A DNA stretch of 23,251 nt, from positions 1 to 23,251 of the forward strand of contig JAAMPI010000905.1 of assembly GCA_013054445.1 (NCBI GenBank), given 5' to 3'. The notes under the pieces are model-generated. The model was not told the origin of the DNA, did no database searches, and was given only the letters and a program-made list of their open reading frames with translations. Made by a program: the position numbers and the translations under genes. Each line of letters starts with the position of its first letter. The first letter of the stretch is position 1. This DNA is from Cudoniella acicularis. Its lineage: Eukaryota > Ascomycota > Leotiomycetes > Helotiales > Helotiaceae. Below are positions 1 to 11,564 of this stretch, one piece after another.

Positions 1-212
1 AACCCATTGCAGAATCTCAAGGACCGCCCATCCCACGGGCAATCAACCGCCTCCAAGGATTAGAGATTGGAAACGAAGGTGGTATTGCAGAACGGAAGTT
101 TACGCCTATGGACTTGGATGTCAACTCACGACCTTCTTCGCGAAAGGCATCAGAGGCCCCCACAGCAGGAGCGTGTAAGCCAGGAGAGGAAGTGTGTGAG
201 GATTGCGGATGA
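1..212 (+). CDS. 3' end of an unrecognised protein gene (partial)
   Basis: The third forward frame is open from the first bases of the window to a TGA at 210-212, giving about 70 codons without a stop. The translated tail is polar and proline/serine-containing, with stretches such as PPIPRAINRLQGLEIGNEGG and RPSSRKASEAPTAGA, and it ends in a short acidic Cys-containing tail (GEEVCEDCG). The composition resembles the disordered C-terminus of a fungal protein, and the open frame stops where the sequence becomes AT-rich and non-coding. The start and most of the gene lie outside the window, so no domain can be seen and I do not recognise the family. It would be convergent with the phosphatase gene that ends at 1120. 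The alternative is a chance open frame; a minus-strand ORF of similar length overlaps it. Confidence 0.5.
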   Translation, partial: PIAESQGPPIPRAINRLQGLEIGNEGGIAERKFTPMDLDVNSRPSSRKASEAPTAGACKPGEEVCEDCG

Positions 213-1119
213 TCCATGTAGCACTAGAGAATGATGAGAATGAGATAAGGGTGTGATAAATATGAGGTTAGTTGGGAAGGAGTACAGAATTCAAGAATCA
301 TTCATAATAGTTGAGGTTTGGAGTCTAAGAATGTGAACTTCTCGGACAAGGTCCGGAAAGCTTTCCCAAGGATAAATAAGTAAATCCATGGATACTTTCA
401 GCACAACATTATTACCTAACTTCATATCACATTAAACACCGATTTTCAATTTTTAGTGCATTGAGTATAGGAAATTAAGTTCATTCACCCGTAACAGATT
501 CAGATGTCAGCAATTGTGGCAGAAGAACGGCTACGGAAAAAGGCCACTCCATCCCGCCCGTAAAGACCACGCGCACTACACACCTACTAATCATCAGACA
601 CATCCCCCACCATTCCCAATGGACCTCCACATCCATTAAAAGCCAAGCCAAGCAAGCCAGACGAGAGCTACACAGACAAAGTCACATTCCGCAGAGCAGC
701 CGTCTCGCAACATCGTACTGTCATATACACACAAAAATGCCACCCCTCATAAACCAACCCAAATTGAGAGCTTCGTGCCATCACTTTTTTCTCTTGTGTA
801 TTCGTTCGTGCCGTTTAAAAAGTCGTGTGTTCGTGTCTCACAATTATGGTCGTTGGTCGTATTCGTGGTGAAAGGAAAAGTTGTGTACAATCGAGATACT
901 AGTTTCAAGAGGCGCCAGCGCAACGCACACGCGCAAATAGGTATGTTTTGATGACGAAGAGCGGTCGGTATCGAGTTTTGGAGGATCGTAAAACTTGTAA
1001 ACGGAGGATCGAAGAGCGCGTTGGCGATGCTTTGTCGTGGTAGTCGAGTGGAAATCGCGCAAAGTCATGCTTATCTGCGTCCGAACCTGCTATACACAAG
1101 GAAGTTCGTAATTGTTCAT
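213..1119. other. Convergent intergenic region, probable 3' UTRs
   Basis: This lies between the end of the partial plus-strand gene and the stop codon of the phosphatase gene on the minus strand, so it should hold two 3' UTRs. No long ORF is supported. One short plus-strand ORF from ATG 737 (about 44 codons, beginning MPPLINQPKLRASCHH) has an A-rich start context (cacaaaaATG) and a preceding leader-like CA-rich stretch. It would run into the 3' end of the phosphatase gene, and I do not call it a gene. Confidence 0.5.
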
Positions 1120-2295
<1,176 letters not shown>

Positions 2296-3145
2296 GGCTT
2301 CAGTCCTCGCGTGGGAAGAAGGTGACGGGGGCGAGGTTGTGTGTTCCGCAGTAAGTAGTGTGGGATCAGTACCAGCTTGCTAGGTCGAATTCGCTGGTAG
2401 GAGGACTGTGATTCACTTCTAGATCTGAAGACGCGTCCCCAGTTAGCAAAAGGCCTGCAGACATACGAAAATATGGTTATCCGCGCTGAGATCTCAACAC
2501 ACCCCGCCAAATCTGGAACACATACAATGAAGTGGAATCGGCCTCAGTGGACTTTCTGCAGAAAGCGGCGGTGCACCGAGGTTTGCTAGCCTGTGCCGTC
2601 TTTATCGTTGAGGAGCGAGGGGAACGGAGGGCGAAGTCGAGGGTCGCCTCTGGTGCTTAGAAAGAAACCGCAAGGTGTGTACCGTCAGAGGTGGCGAGTG
2701 GCAGTAACAAGCTGCGTTCGCGGATCTCAGAGGCCTGCGGCGAGGGCGGATTGTGGAGTTGACGCTTTGAAGGCTCGAAGGAAGGCTTCGTCGGATTTTG
2801 CGTTCGAACAAGCGCGGTTTGTCAATACCTACTAAACGAGGTCTTCGTCTTGTGCAGCAACCGGCTTGCAATTTTCACTACGTCCTTAGATGGACAACAA
2901 TGGACTGGGCACGTTAAAAAATAGATGCACACAGCGGTCGGCTTCTTCGTTGAGATGTCGACGGGTTGGTGTTGCAAAAGCCAAAAGGGGGCCTGCGTTT
3001 TAGATTTCTTGTGGGCGGATGGTTAGTTTCTGGGGTTTGCTGGGCACCAGTTGGAATGCGATTCCCTATTGCAGACGAGACGTACGAGAATGCCAGAGGG
3101 TCAATACACAGCACGAGGACAAGTGAGGATCCGGATGATGCAGCG

Positions 3146-3177
3146 GTTGTCGTCGTCTTCGTCGTTGTCGTCGTCGG
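3146..3177. repeat. Imperfect GTC/GTT trinucleotide microsatellite
   Basis: The plus strand reads as GTC units with two interruptions (GTT and TTC variants) over about 32 bases. In one frame it would encode a run of valines, which explains the odd valine-rich stretch of an overlapping spurious ORF. Confidence 0.8.
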
Positions 3178-3221
3178 TGGGATGTTGCAGAAATGCAGGA
3201 GCAGTCGAGAGACGCTTTTGC

Positions 3222-3236
3222 CTCGACTCGACTCGA
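3222..3236. repeat. CTCGA x3 tandem repeat
   Basis: Three perfect copies of the pentamer CTCGA occur in a row. It is a short simple repeat, with no function inferred. Confidence 0.8.
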
Positions 3237-4900
3237 CTACCCAAGCCCAGCTTACTCCGTACTGCGCGCCGGCGACCAGGCGCCTGTGGGCTTCTCACGC
3301 GTTGAAGCGGCGACGGTTTCTGGCGCTTATTCGCTGCCGCTCTCAGCCTTTCTGTGCCTCAAGCTTGCCCAGGGCCTCCTTTTGACCCGCTGCTTTGCGG
3401 CGTTCCAGCTGCACCGTTTTATTGGCCTGGCTGCACGACAAATCCTGGGAATGGCTCTTTGGGGTCAGCTCGCATCTCGCAGCTCGCAGCTCGACTCTGT
3501 GCGGTCAACGTTAACAGCAGTGACGATTTCTGATCCACGTGTACTCCGCCGCAACACCAAACGCTGCTCTAGTGTTGGCTCCTCGTGCGCAGTGCTATTA
3601 ATGTGGAAGTGCAGGCTCTCTAAGCTGCTTGCTACGAAGTGCGATCCGGGAAGTGCTGCAGCGTCTCGAGCTGATCGATGCAGAGTTTTGCGCACTTGCG
3701 AATTCCGACTTGTGAGTGTGGGGAAACGAGGAGCATCGGGAATTTAAGGAAGATTCAGTGGCCGGTCCTTCCGAGCGACTGTGAGGCTCTGGTGATTCAT
3801 GCCAAGGAAGGGAACTGAAGTTACTAGAATGTGATACAACAAGTCGAGGTTCTGACTGACCATAACCCCTCTTCAAGTTGTCATGGGCAGAATGCTTACT
3901 TCATGGTTTGGCAATCAACACTTCGAAGAAATCTACACTTTCATTGAATCATCTGCAGTCAAGTGATCTGATCGCATATGAAGTCACTGCCAGTCAATAG
4001 ATGAATGGGATTTAGACTACCGCTGGTCAATTCAAGTGCTGGTCAGGTTTAATGACTCGGATGTTGCAGATAGTTGGAGTATTTGAAACGCTGAAATCCA
4101 CCACTCCCTGATCAAAGTTTACAACACAAATTTCAAAACATACCCCGGTGATGAAGAATTGCATAGTTGCATATTAAACCTTACTCTAGACCCAGGAACC
4201 TTATAATCGCGCTTCTTTTTCTCACCTGCTGAGGTTCTCAAGCTGTCTTGGAAGAGTCAGGTTCGAATTTAATATTTTTACGAAGCTGCGGATACACTTA
4301 TACGCAATGAGAGACACCCACACTAAGAAATCCATTTTCGCTAGAAATTCAGGAATGGCACATACACAGTCGCCTATACGGGGATAATCGCTTTCAAGAT
4401 AAACCCGGGGAAAGCACTCACATGAGAAGAAGTCCTCACCGTTACTCATAATACACAAGAAGAGGTATTTGAATAGGGAGTAGTGCTCCTGCAAAGAGAT
4501 ACAACGACAGTTGGAAAGGTTTTGAATCACAAGAGCCACCCACGCAAAGTTATACGTTAGGTAGGTGTATATGCTCATTGTGTTTAAATTTGATATTAGA
4601 ATGTTACTGTTAGGAGACACTCGAAGGGTTCTGGCACGTCAGCCCATGATTTAAAATTGTTACTGATTTGGGTCAAAAGATCCAAGAAAAGGACAAGTTT
4701 GCTGCCTTACATTCCTCACATCTATTCGAAAAATTGTCAAATCATTGCCAGTCATGTGTCACCCAAGAAAAGATTTTGAAATTCGCTCAAGTGGTTGTGA
4801 CTGACTAATTTTCTTATCGAAAGTGGGATTTTAGCCACGCGGCCGAATTAACACCATAGCTTAAGCGTGGTGAGTTGGTCAATGACTGCAGCTGGTTGCT

Positions 4901-4920
4901 TTACTCTTCTTTACTCTTCT
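4901..4920. repeat. 10-bp direct duplication (TTACTCTTCT x2)
   Basis: Two perfect adjacent copies of the 10-mer occur. The element is short and of no evident function. Confidence 0.8.
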
Positions 4921-6230
4921 TTGAGAAACGCATCTATCTGACTAGAATATTTCCCGTCCTTGACAACTTCGGAATCTCCAAATATTGAATTGCGATGATT
5001 TTGAATCCGACCTCGCACTTAGTATAAGTCTAGGTGATCCTTCTAGAATTCCCTAGGTTAAGCCTACAATATTATCTCCCCTTTCAGAATTCAAATCACA
5101 AAGTGATTAATAAAGGCCCGTTTCAATATTCCTTCAACCGTTAGGTGGCCCATCTCGCAAAATCCTTCAAAGCACTTGAAGATAATTAGATAAATAATAA
5201 ATTAGTAGAGAATCCAAGTAAAGAAATTAGAATAGAAGGCTTTAATCATGTATATTTCATGATTTGAAAATATCTCATTATCAACAAGTGTCGTTGGTAA
5301 ACACGTGATACGGACCCCTGACCGCCAAAACCTTAGTAGATGATGAATTTTCATACTCTAAGAGCTGAGGTATAACGGAATTGTTTTTAATTCGACGAGT
5401 CATTACCAGTGATTTAACTTGAAGTGTTTACTGTAATTGAGTCATGGCATGTTTAGTAGTAGTACGGATAATAAACTTCCTTCTGATCCGGGCCCTCCCT
5501 ACCTGGCAATCAGTACCCTTCTTCATTAGGAGAACGAATTTCTTAGGCTATGAAGTTTTCCAATGCTATCTTCACTCTACGTAGTCTAAATCCACTGTAA
5601 TTACCCAATGCTAACCTATGTTTCAAAAAGTTACTTAACAACGTTCTAACCACTTACATCCAAAAAAGCCGAAACAATCACTAGCAGCTCACTGAATCAC
5701 GTCTACTCTCTCCCTTCCAGAGTATCTCTACTCAATAGCAACCTACTTTTATCATGAATTCCGTACTTGCAAATTATCGCACGCAAGAAACTCATGCGAT
5801 TAATCATTTCGAAAACGCCAATTGTATCCGGAAAGTCTTATCGAACACCGGAATTAAAGGATCACTTTACGCAGAATACCACCTATTCAGCAATCATAAT
5901 ACCGATAAGTCGCTCGCTGTCTAAACTGAATATCTTCTCTCTGATGAGTACCTCTCCTGGTCTCAATCACCCCCCTTTATATTGCATCTTGTTGTGTAAG
6001 TGACAGCAATCTTGACTGCGTTGGTCATACCCGACTGTCCCGAGTCAATTAATCCAAAACATCGTCAGAAAGAACATGTAGACGTTGTAGAGTCAACCCC
6101 GAGAAAAAGAACCCACAACAAAGAAAAAACGAGGCTGAAAACTATCTCACATTCAGGTAACGCTGGAGACTCTAATTTCCGGCCAAGGGCAAGTGGCATT
6201 GTTTCGTTGTGATCTACTGTCATGGGGTTC

Positions 6231-6252
6231 GGGAGAGGGGAGAGGGGAGAGG
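6231..6252. repeat. GA-rich 7-bp tandem repeat (GGGGAGA-like, about 3 copies)
   Basis: The plus strand reads GGGAGAGGGGAGAGGGGAGA followed by GG, an approximate three-copy heptamer repeat of purines. Confidence 0.75.
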
Positions 6253-6691
6253 CGCATCATGGGGAAGTGCTCACTTGAAGGGCAACTAGTACGGGATTGG
6301 GGTTTGATTCTCCCCATCTAACTCATTGGATATTGGAACATAGCCTGGCAGAAACCCACATCAGCAGGTAACAGAAAAAGCAAGTAGTTGGCGTGTCTCT
6401 TGAGCCTCCCCGAGAGGTCGGCGACACCGAGTAGCTTAGCACAATCATAATGCAATCTCACACGCAAAGACAGGATCTGTGACGATCAAAACCATTTCAT
6501 TATGCCGCCCAGTCATCGGCCCATCGCTCAATGCAGTACAAATGCTTATCGTTAGGAACGCCCCTAACCAACCCTTTAAAACCCATATTTTACAAAGAAA
6601 CAATTGAGAACCTAAACAGTCTCCTTTCCACTTTCTGCACCGAGATCTAGCTTGGCGATAATGCTCGAAAAGCCTCATACGTATCTACATG

Positions 6692-6949
6692 GCTGGCATG
6701 GTCTACCATGCTACCACCGCCGAAATAGAGCAAATCATGAAGAAAAAAACCGCGAAAATTCCAGATACCCTCCAACCGATACGCTATGCAGTGATGACTG
6801 ATGATGAGAAGAAAAACCACAAGATGGCTGCTAGAAAGATGCCGCAAATGCAAAGCCTTTTTGAGAGGAGCAAAGTAAAGAAATACAATGCAGCTTCAAA
6901 AGACAAGGGTATCAAGAACAGCCTCCCTATGCAACGCCTACGCTGCTAG
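6692..6949 (+). CDS. Small lysine-rich hypothetical protein (candidate)
   Basis: An intronless ORF of 86 codons runs if the upstream of its two ATGs (6689) is used, or 85 if the alternative reading of the start is taken. A stop codon lies in frame shortly upstream, so the N-terminus is bounded. The product is strongly basic and hydrophilic, with stretches KKKTAKIPDTLQP and MTDDEKKNHKMAARKMPQM, and looks helical and soluble. No signal peptide or membrane segment is visible. It stops 79 bp before the stop codon of the convergent LRR gene, so 3' UTRs would overlap. The balanced composition (many Lys, Met, Gln and Asp; few Cys and Ser) is more protein-like than the other small ORFs in the AT-rich spacers. 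I do not recognise it. It could be an orphan gene or a remnant of a longer one. Confidence 0.35.
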   Translation, partial: AGMVYHATTAEIEQIMKKKTAKIPDTLQPIRYAVMTDDEKKNHKMAARKMPQMQSLFERSKVKKYNAASKDKGIKNSLPMQRLRC

Positions 6950-7028
6950 CCACTAAGGACCTCCGCTGCATGACCGCAGCATTTTAAAAATTGTAGTTCC
7001 CTGAGTAGATAATCAGGGATATAGAAGG

Positions 7029-9639
7029 TCATCCTAACGTCCGACCGCTGTGTATTGTTTGTTGACTGTTGGCTCGAGGGGTGGTGGGACTCGGCCGAGT
7101 CGAAGGATTGAAATCTGCTGTTGAAAAATTTTGGGTTTGACCATTCCGCTGCGTCTCCCATCCTTCCTCACTCAGGACACTAAGCCATCCATTGCCAACC
7201 TCATTGCGTAAAGCCTCCAACTTCTTCCTGTACATTTCGCCACTGACTTTCCAGTCTTGAGGATCTTTTGATGTTTGTGTTTTCACCAGAGATGGTTCAT
7301 AAGATACAGTTTGGATTGGAGGCAGCCGAGGGACCACCGAGGTATCAATGCGTGGGACATCGATCGGTGTTTGTGTCTGTCGGGGCTCTGACGGCACATA
7401 CGATGGTACGGTTCGTGGAGAGGGGTCTGGACTAGTGTTGTGTCCGGTATTTGGCTTTACTGTAACCGCCGCCGCTTCACTGCCTTCCTCCATTGAAAAT
7501 CTCACCACAGGTGGCTGTTTTGTGGGGGAGGTTTCCGATGTTGAGAGATCCACGATCCTCCGTTTAGGTGTCCTCCTCCGTCGGCCAGAGGAAGTTGTAT
7601 GTATCTCACTTGTCGCGGCAGATGGTTGGGGCCTTTCTTTTCGAAGAACCGTAGGCTCGTGTGTTGCTGGATAATCGATTATAGGTTTGTTCACGTCCAC
7701 CGACGCCAACCCATAGTCTGGAGGCGGTCTCACAACAGGGACATTGGCTCGCTCCGCCACTCGCTCTACCAACTGACGTCTTTCGCTATAACCCGGTCCA
7801 TAAGTATCAATAAGAATATCCTCTGTATACCCCGGCGTCTTTCTGAACAGGTTAAAGACCGTAACTCTGTAATTCCCATGTGTCTTCACAAATGTATTTC
7901 CAAGAACCCAAATCTCTCTCAAGTCGGGTATGCCAGTCAGCCTTGCCAGCTCGGTAGGATCGGTCATTTTGTTGTCGCGTAGGTCAAGTCGCTCGAGCGG
8001 ATAAAGCCTTTCTATTCCAGCAATTGATATGAGTCGATTTGATCTGAGATTTAATGCAGTGATGGCAGGGAGAGGATTTCGCGTCAGGGAATGCAACGAT
8101 TCGATCATGCAATTCGATAAATTGAGAGCCCGAAGTGCTGTTAAGGACGCTAAGCAGTCAGGTATTTGCTGAAAGAGGTTCGAAGACAAGTCCAGGGAAT
8201 GGAGAGTATTTGCTAAAGGCGCCAGGCTTGCTGCAGAGATTGAAGTAAGGCCATTGTCAGCAAGACTAAGATGCTTCAGAAACCTCCACTTCGAAGGTGG
8301 TAGGATGCCCATGGAAAGCAAGTTTGATGAGCTACCACGGGGGTTGTGCCAACCATCTGACATGCTTGAATGGGAACTGCCAGATCCAGACCTCTTGACC
8401 TTGTATGAGCCTCTTAGATGACCGTGTGCAGAGCCAGTCCTCGAGCTTGTTGGCCGAACTGGAGAGCTACTTCTAGGTCTAGCCTTTGTGGGTGATTTTG
8501 CACAATCCGAACCTGACCTCATCAATGAAGCGTTTCTGGAATCGCCATCATCATCGATGTGGCTGCGCTGGTCCGGAGATCCGGGTGCCGAGTTGGATTT
8601 CACCAGTTCTGCATGTGACATAGTAGGGCTCCTCTTTGGACTTGAGGATGTGGCCCAGGTAGAAGTTGGAGACATTTGCGCTTTCGATGAACGACGCCGT
8701 CGCTTGTCCATGTCATCAAGCACGATATTTACGAGAAGATCTGCTGGGTCGTCAATTCCGGCACGCTTAACTGTCAAGGACCTCAATTGTTCGGCCAGAC
8801 GGTCCCAGCCAAAAAATTGACGGAAATCAATATCACTGATTTCCAGAGCACTAATATTCTTGAAGGCGTGGAGGGGAACGGCCGAATCAAAAGGGAACTC
8901 CTCGTATCCTTCGATTAACCGGGCTCGTCTATCGGGTGCAAGTCTCAGGCAGGGAATCTTGGTGAAGGCCGAGTACAAATACTTCAAATCTGCTTCAATT
9001 GCGGCTTTTTGTTTTTCGGTTCGAGCAGCAGCGCCCCCGGATCCAAGTCCAAAATTTGACCAGAGGCTTGACATGCCAGACATCACACTTCTTACGCTTG
9101 AGACGGAGTGGATAGAACCATGGTCCGAGCCTCGTCCCTTGGGCCGCTGGGACTGGCCTAGAAAAGAGACATAGTTGGCAGCAGTTGTATCGGCATGGAG
9201 GTTTTCTAACCGCACATTCATAGGCCCCACGGCAATACCAAGATCCTCAAATCTGGACAGGAGGTAAAACAGATGATGGGGTGTTAAGGCAAGCTTCGCA
9301 GGCTTGATATTATGAGAGGCGAACGTTAAGTATGGAAGGGAAAGCGCTGCGGCGAGGGTGCTAGAGGTTGAGGAGGAGGAAGTGGTAGATGGTGGATTCG
9401 TAGTTGTCGGTGATCCAGGCACCGCGGAGCTGCCAACGGCCCCGGATACATTCTGCGCCGAGCCATGTTTGGGTGTCTGTTGACGCCGTAACTGGAGGGC
9501 ATTTGCGAGTGCCTTCTCGTGAGTCCGAACAAAGTGGGCAAGGTTCTAAAGCATCGTGCCATTAGCTCAGCCGATCTATAAATCGAGGACTGCTCCCAAA
9601 TACCTTTATGAAGAACTGCCCATCCTCAGTGTCCATCAT
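7029..9639 (-). CDS. Leucine-rich repeat protein, large, fungal
   Basis: There are two exons, 9604-9639 (12 codons, MMDTEDGQFFIK) and 7029-9545. They are separated by a 58-bp intron (donor GTATTT, branch-like GCTAAT, acceptor TTTAG), giving about 850 residues. The conserved-looking N-terminus crosses the junction (FFIK then NLAHFVRTHEKALANAL), and this fixes the tiny first exon. An N-terminal folded region (about 60-250) precedes a Ser/Pro-rich disordered linker (about 260-425). A block of about five LRRs follows from about 428 to 570 (for example LKHLSLADNGLTSI, LHSLDLSSNLFQQIP, ALNLRSNRLISI, LERLDLRDNKMTD) with an LRR cap (WVLGNTFVKTHGNYR). The tail is disordered and proline-rich, with a short conserved-looking helix near the C-terminus (GEMYRKKLEALRNEVGNGW). 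LRRs usually mediate protein binding. The architecture recalls STK11IP/nischarin-type LRR proteins, which is inference only. No catalytic domain, signal peptide or membrane segment is seen. Confidence 0.9.
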
Positions 9640-11139
9640 TGAGGATACATGTGGCCAACGATTATGGAGAAGAAATAGGTTGCCCTTCTGCGGAGCGAGA
9701 GGTCTTGAGGTGGGCTAACCGTTGCCTTGTATGATCTCGGAGAACGTCGTATGGAGATTGTACAACTCGACGGGAGAGAAGGTAACAGGCGGTCTGCAAG
9801 TAACACAACATGGTAAGCGATTGCTGTTCGATGTAAATAACATTAAAGGAGTAGGGCAGGGAGATAATCGCCCTGCGTCAGGACTCCCTATAGCTGGAAT
9901 TCGTCCGACTCAAGATTAACACCTTCTCGAGCAACTGCTCTGCAGAGGCTAGGGACGTCCATGACGGCGAGATGCACATGGAACAACACGCTGGTCGCCA
10001 TGCATTCGAGACACTCCGTGAGGGAAGGGATAAGGGATAATTCACATACCTCGCTCTACCTCTACAACGCTTCTTGTCGTGGTGGTGCTCGCACCCGAGA
10101 GCAGCACTGCTCCAAGCACTCAAACACTGAAGGAAGCAAAACGATCGAGGAGCGACAGAAGAGGCAGTTAAGACGCCGACGAGCTCAGATGTGAAAGAAT
10201 TCTGCCGCCGCTGTTTGCGAGCCAATGGATCAGACGGACGGGCTTCGCGATTTGGATTGCATGCGGGCTGTATGCAGCACCTAGGAGCGAGTTCGCTCTG
10301 GTTTGCCAAAATCCCCACTTGCGACTGGGATGCCTGGCCTGGCCGTGCAGAGCGGGCGCGCACAAATGAGTAGAGGCGGTTTTATGGTGAGATTTGGGAT
10401 CTCTGGGGCACAAAAAAAAGAAAATAAATAAAAGGCAGAGCTACGAAAGGCAATGGGCGGTGGTGCAGTGGGAAGCTGGACGCTGGAGGCTGGCGAAGTG
10501 TATCGGTTGGTGGAGTTGTTTGATAGGCAAGCGGTTCAGAAGCCAATTTCGAGCGCCGGAGGAGTTTTGTGAATTCTGTCGGCCCACGCGCGGCTCTAAA
10601 ATCTAATGTTTCGTCGATCCCGAGTCACCTGGCTTGCGGGCTGGTGCTGAGCAGAGCACAACACGGATAGAGTAGGCACAGAGACACCTGTTCCAAGTTC
10701 CAACCTGTCTCCTGTCAAGGATAGGAATTGCGAGCAGAGGGTACAGTACTATCGCACGCTCGGCCCGCAGTTTCCTGGCAGTAGACTTAGGGCAGTGGAT
10801 AGTGGGCACATTTGACATGAGCATCGTGTGAATGGTAAACATTCAACAGTGGGGGCGACGACGAGAGTGCGCGACGGCGAGGTCAAGCATGCTGCTCGAC
10901 TCGCGAGAACGACAGTGGAGCACCTGCGATGGAGATTGCTTCTCATGCTTGGCCGCTGTGGTCACTTCACTGGCGCTGTGAATCCCTGCAAATGCACGGA
11001 CTGGATGCTGGACCCTTCAAAGGTTCAAGTTGGATCCCCCGCCGTCACCGCAATCAGGGTAGTCGGCGGCTGCAATGCTGCATCTCCAAACAGTTCGGCG
11101 CTCAGTAGTTTTCAGAAAATATTTTGGAGAAGCCAGCAC
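9640..11139. other. LRR-gene upstream region; no supported gene
   Basis: This is the promoter and probable leader of the LRR gene. A short minus-strand ORF (9888-9962, 24 codons, beginning MDVPSLCRAVAREG) lies about 250 bp upstream of the LRR start. It would be an upstream ORF if the leader extends that far. Longer ORFs on both strands (161 codons at 9878-10363 minus; 265 codons from 10828 plus) are Arg/Ser/Cys-rich, overlap each other and show no domain. I therefore regard them as by-products of a GC-richer composition. Confidence 0.45.
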
Positions 11140-11460
11140 CTAAAATCCTCCGTGGCGCCGTCCAACAACTCCAGCCGCGCATCGCGATGGGTCATGGCCG
11201 TCAAAGGCTGCGAAGCCGCCCAATCTCCCCATGCCAGCCAGTGGGCGCGGCTCCTCAGCGTCCATTTTATCGCCTCCAAAAGAAAAGGCTGTGAGCAGCG
11301 AGCCTCTGGACGAGACTGGCGTCAGACCGCCCAAATTTCCCGACACCTTCATATAATGCTCGCGATATTCCTCTGCTCTCACCGCTGCGGTAGCATCCTC
11401 CAGCAGCTTTTTGCCACTCTTTGCGTGCAGACGCAGCAAAGCACCCACACGATCCGCCAT
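11140..11460 (-). CDS. Hypothetical 106-aa ORF (candidate gene or remnant)
   Basis: An intronless minus-strand ORF starts at ATG 11460 and ends at TAG 11140-11142. The first 38 residues are a likely amphipathic helix (MADRVGALLRLHAKSGKKLL, then EDATAAVRAEEYREHYMK). The rest is Gly/Pro-rich (GNLGGLTPVSSRGS, PRPLAGMGRLGGF). The codons are mostly common ones and the helical start looks like real protein. A long plus-strand ORF overlaps it but reads like antisense. A potential donor (GTGAGA) lies inside the helix codons, so the true exon structure may differ. I do not recognise the family. It belongs to the island of coding-like fragments between 11.1 and 12.8 kb, and could be the N-terminus of a gene whose remainder is lost. 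Confidence 0.3.
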   Translation of the reverse strand: MADRVGALLRLHAKSGKKLLEDATAAVRAEEYREHYMKVSGNLGGLTPVSSRGSLLTAFSFGGDKMDAEEPRPLAGMGRLGGFAAFDGHDPSRCAAGVVGRRHGGF

Positions 11461-11564
11461 CCTTCCTCTTGTCGTGCTGACCACAAGTCACCGAAAACAA
11501 GAAGCATACGAGACAGCCGGCTCAGCCTCGCGCCTTGTGCTGAGGTCAACCGATTTGAGCGTGG

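Larger units (their letters stand above)
2296..3900. other. PP1 upstream region with simple repeats; no supported gene
   Basis: This is the promoter and probable 5' UTR side of the PP1 gene. It is richer in G+C than the DNA beyond about 3.9 kb. Several overlapping ORFs exist on both strands (up to 184 codons), but they have no recognisable domain, are rich in Arg, Ser and Cys as expected from out-of-frame GC-rich DNA, and overlap one another. The stretch contains a GTC-type trinucleotide repeat and a CTCGA pentanucleotide repeat, listed separately. Confidence 0.5.
3901..6688. other. AT-rich gene-free spacer
   Basis: About 2.8 kb of AT-rich sequence has no coding region I can support. The longest open frame (minus, 4222-4620, 132 codons) is rich in Cys, Leu, Ile, Tyr and Phe, has no recognisable motif and no convincing codon preference, and is probably chance. 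A 10-bp direct duplication lies at 4901-4920 and a GA-rich repeat at 6231-6252. I see no transposon reading frame, terminal repeat or tRNA. Confidence 0.5.

Noticed and set aside
2966..3385. 139-codon plus-strand ORF with a valine run
   Set aside because: The valine run is the GTC microsatellite read in frame; there is no ATG start and no domain.
3193..3747. 184-codon plus-strand ORF upstream of PP1
   Set aside because: Low-complexity start made by the CTCGA repeat, Arg/Ser/Leu-rich, no motif, and overlapped by other open frames on both strands.
4255..4275. B-box-like GGTTCGAAT that might indicate a tRNA gene
   Set aside because: No matching A box or cloverleaf-forming arms upstream, and the B box is followed by TT instead of CC.
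4222..4620. 132-codon minus-strand ORF in AT-rich spacer
   Set aside because: Composition is that expected of AT-rich DNA (Ile, Leu, Tyr, Phe, Asn) with many Cys, and no recognisable motif; I could not support it as a gene.
6295..6325. GGGGTTTGATTCTCCCC resembling a tRNA T-arm
   Set aside because: The stem is plausible, but no acceptor, D or anticodon arms could be built around it.
9878..10363. 161-codon minus-strand ORF upstream of the LRR gene
   Set aside because: Cys/Arg/Ser-rich with no pattern; it sits in the leader or promoter of the LRR gene.
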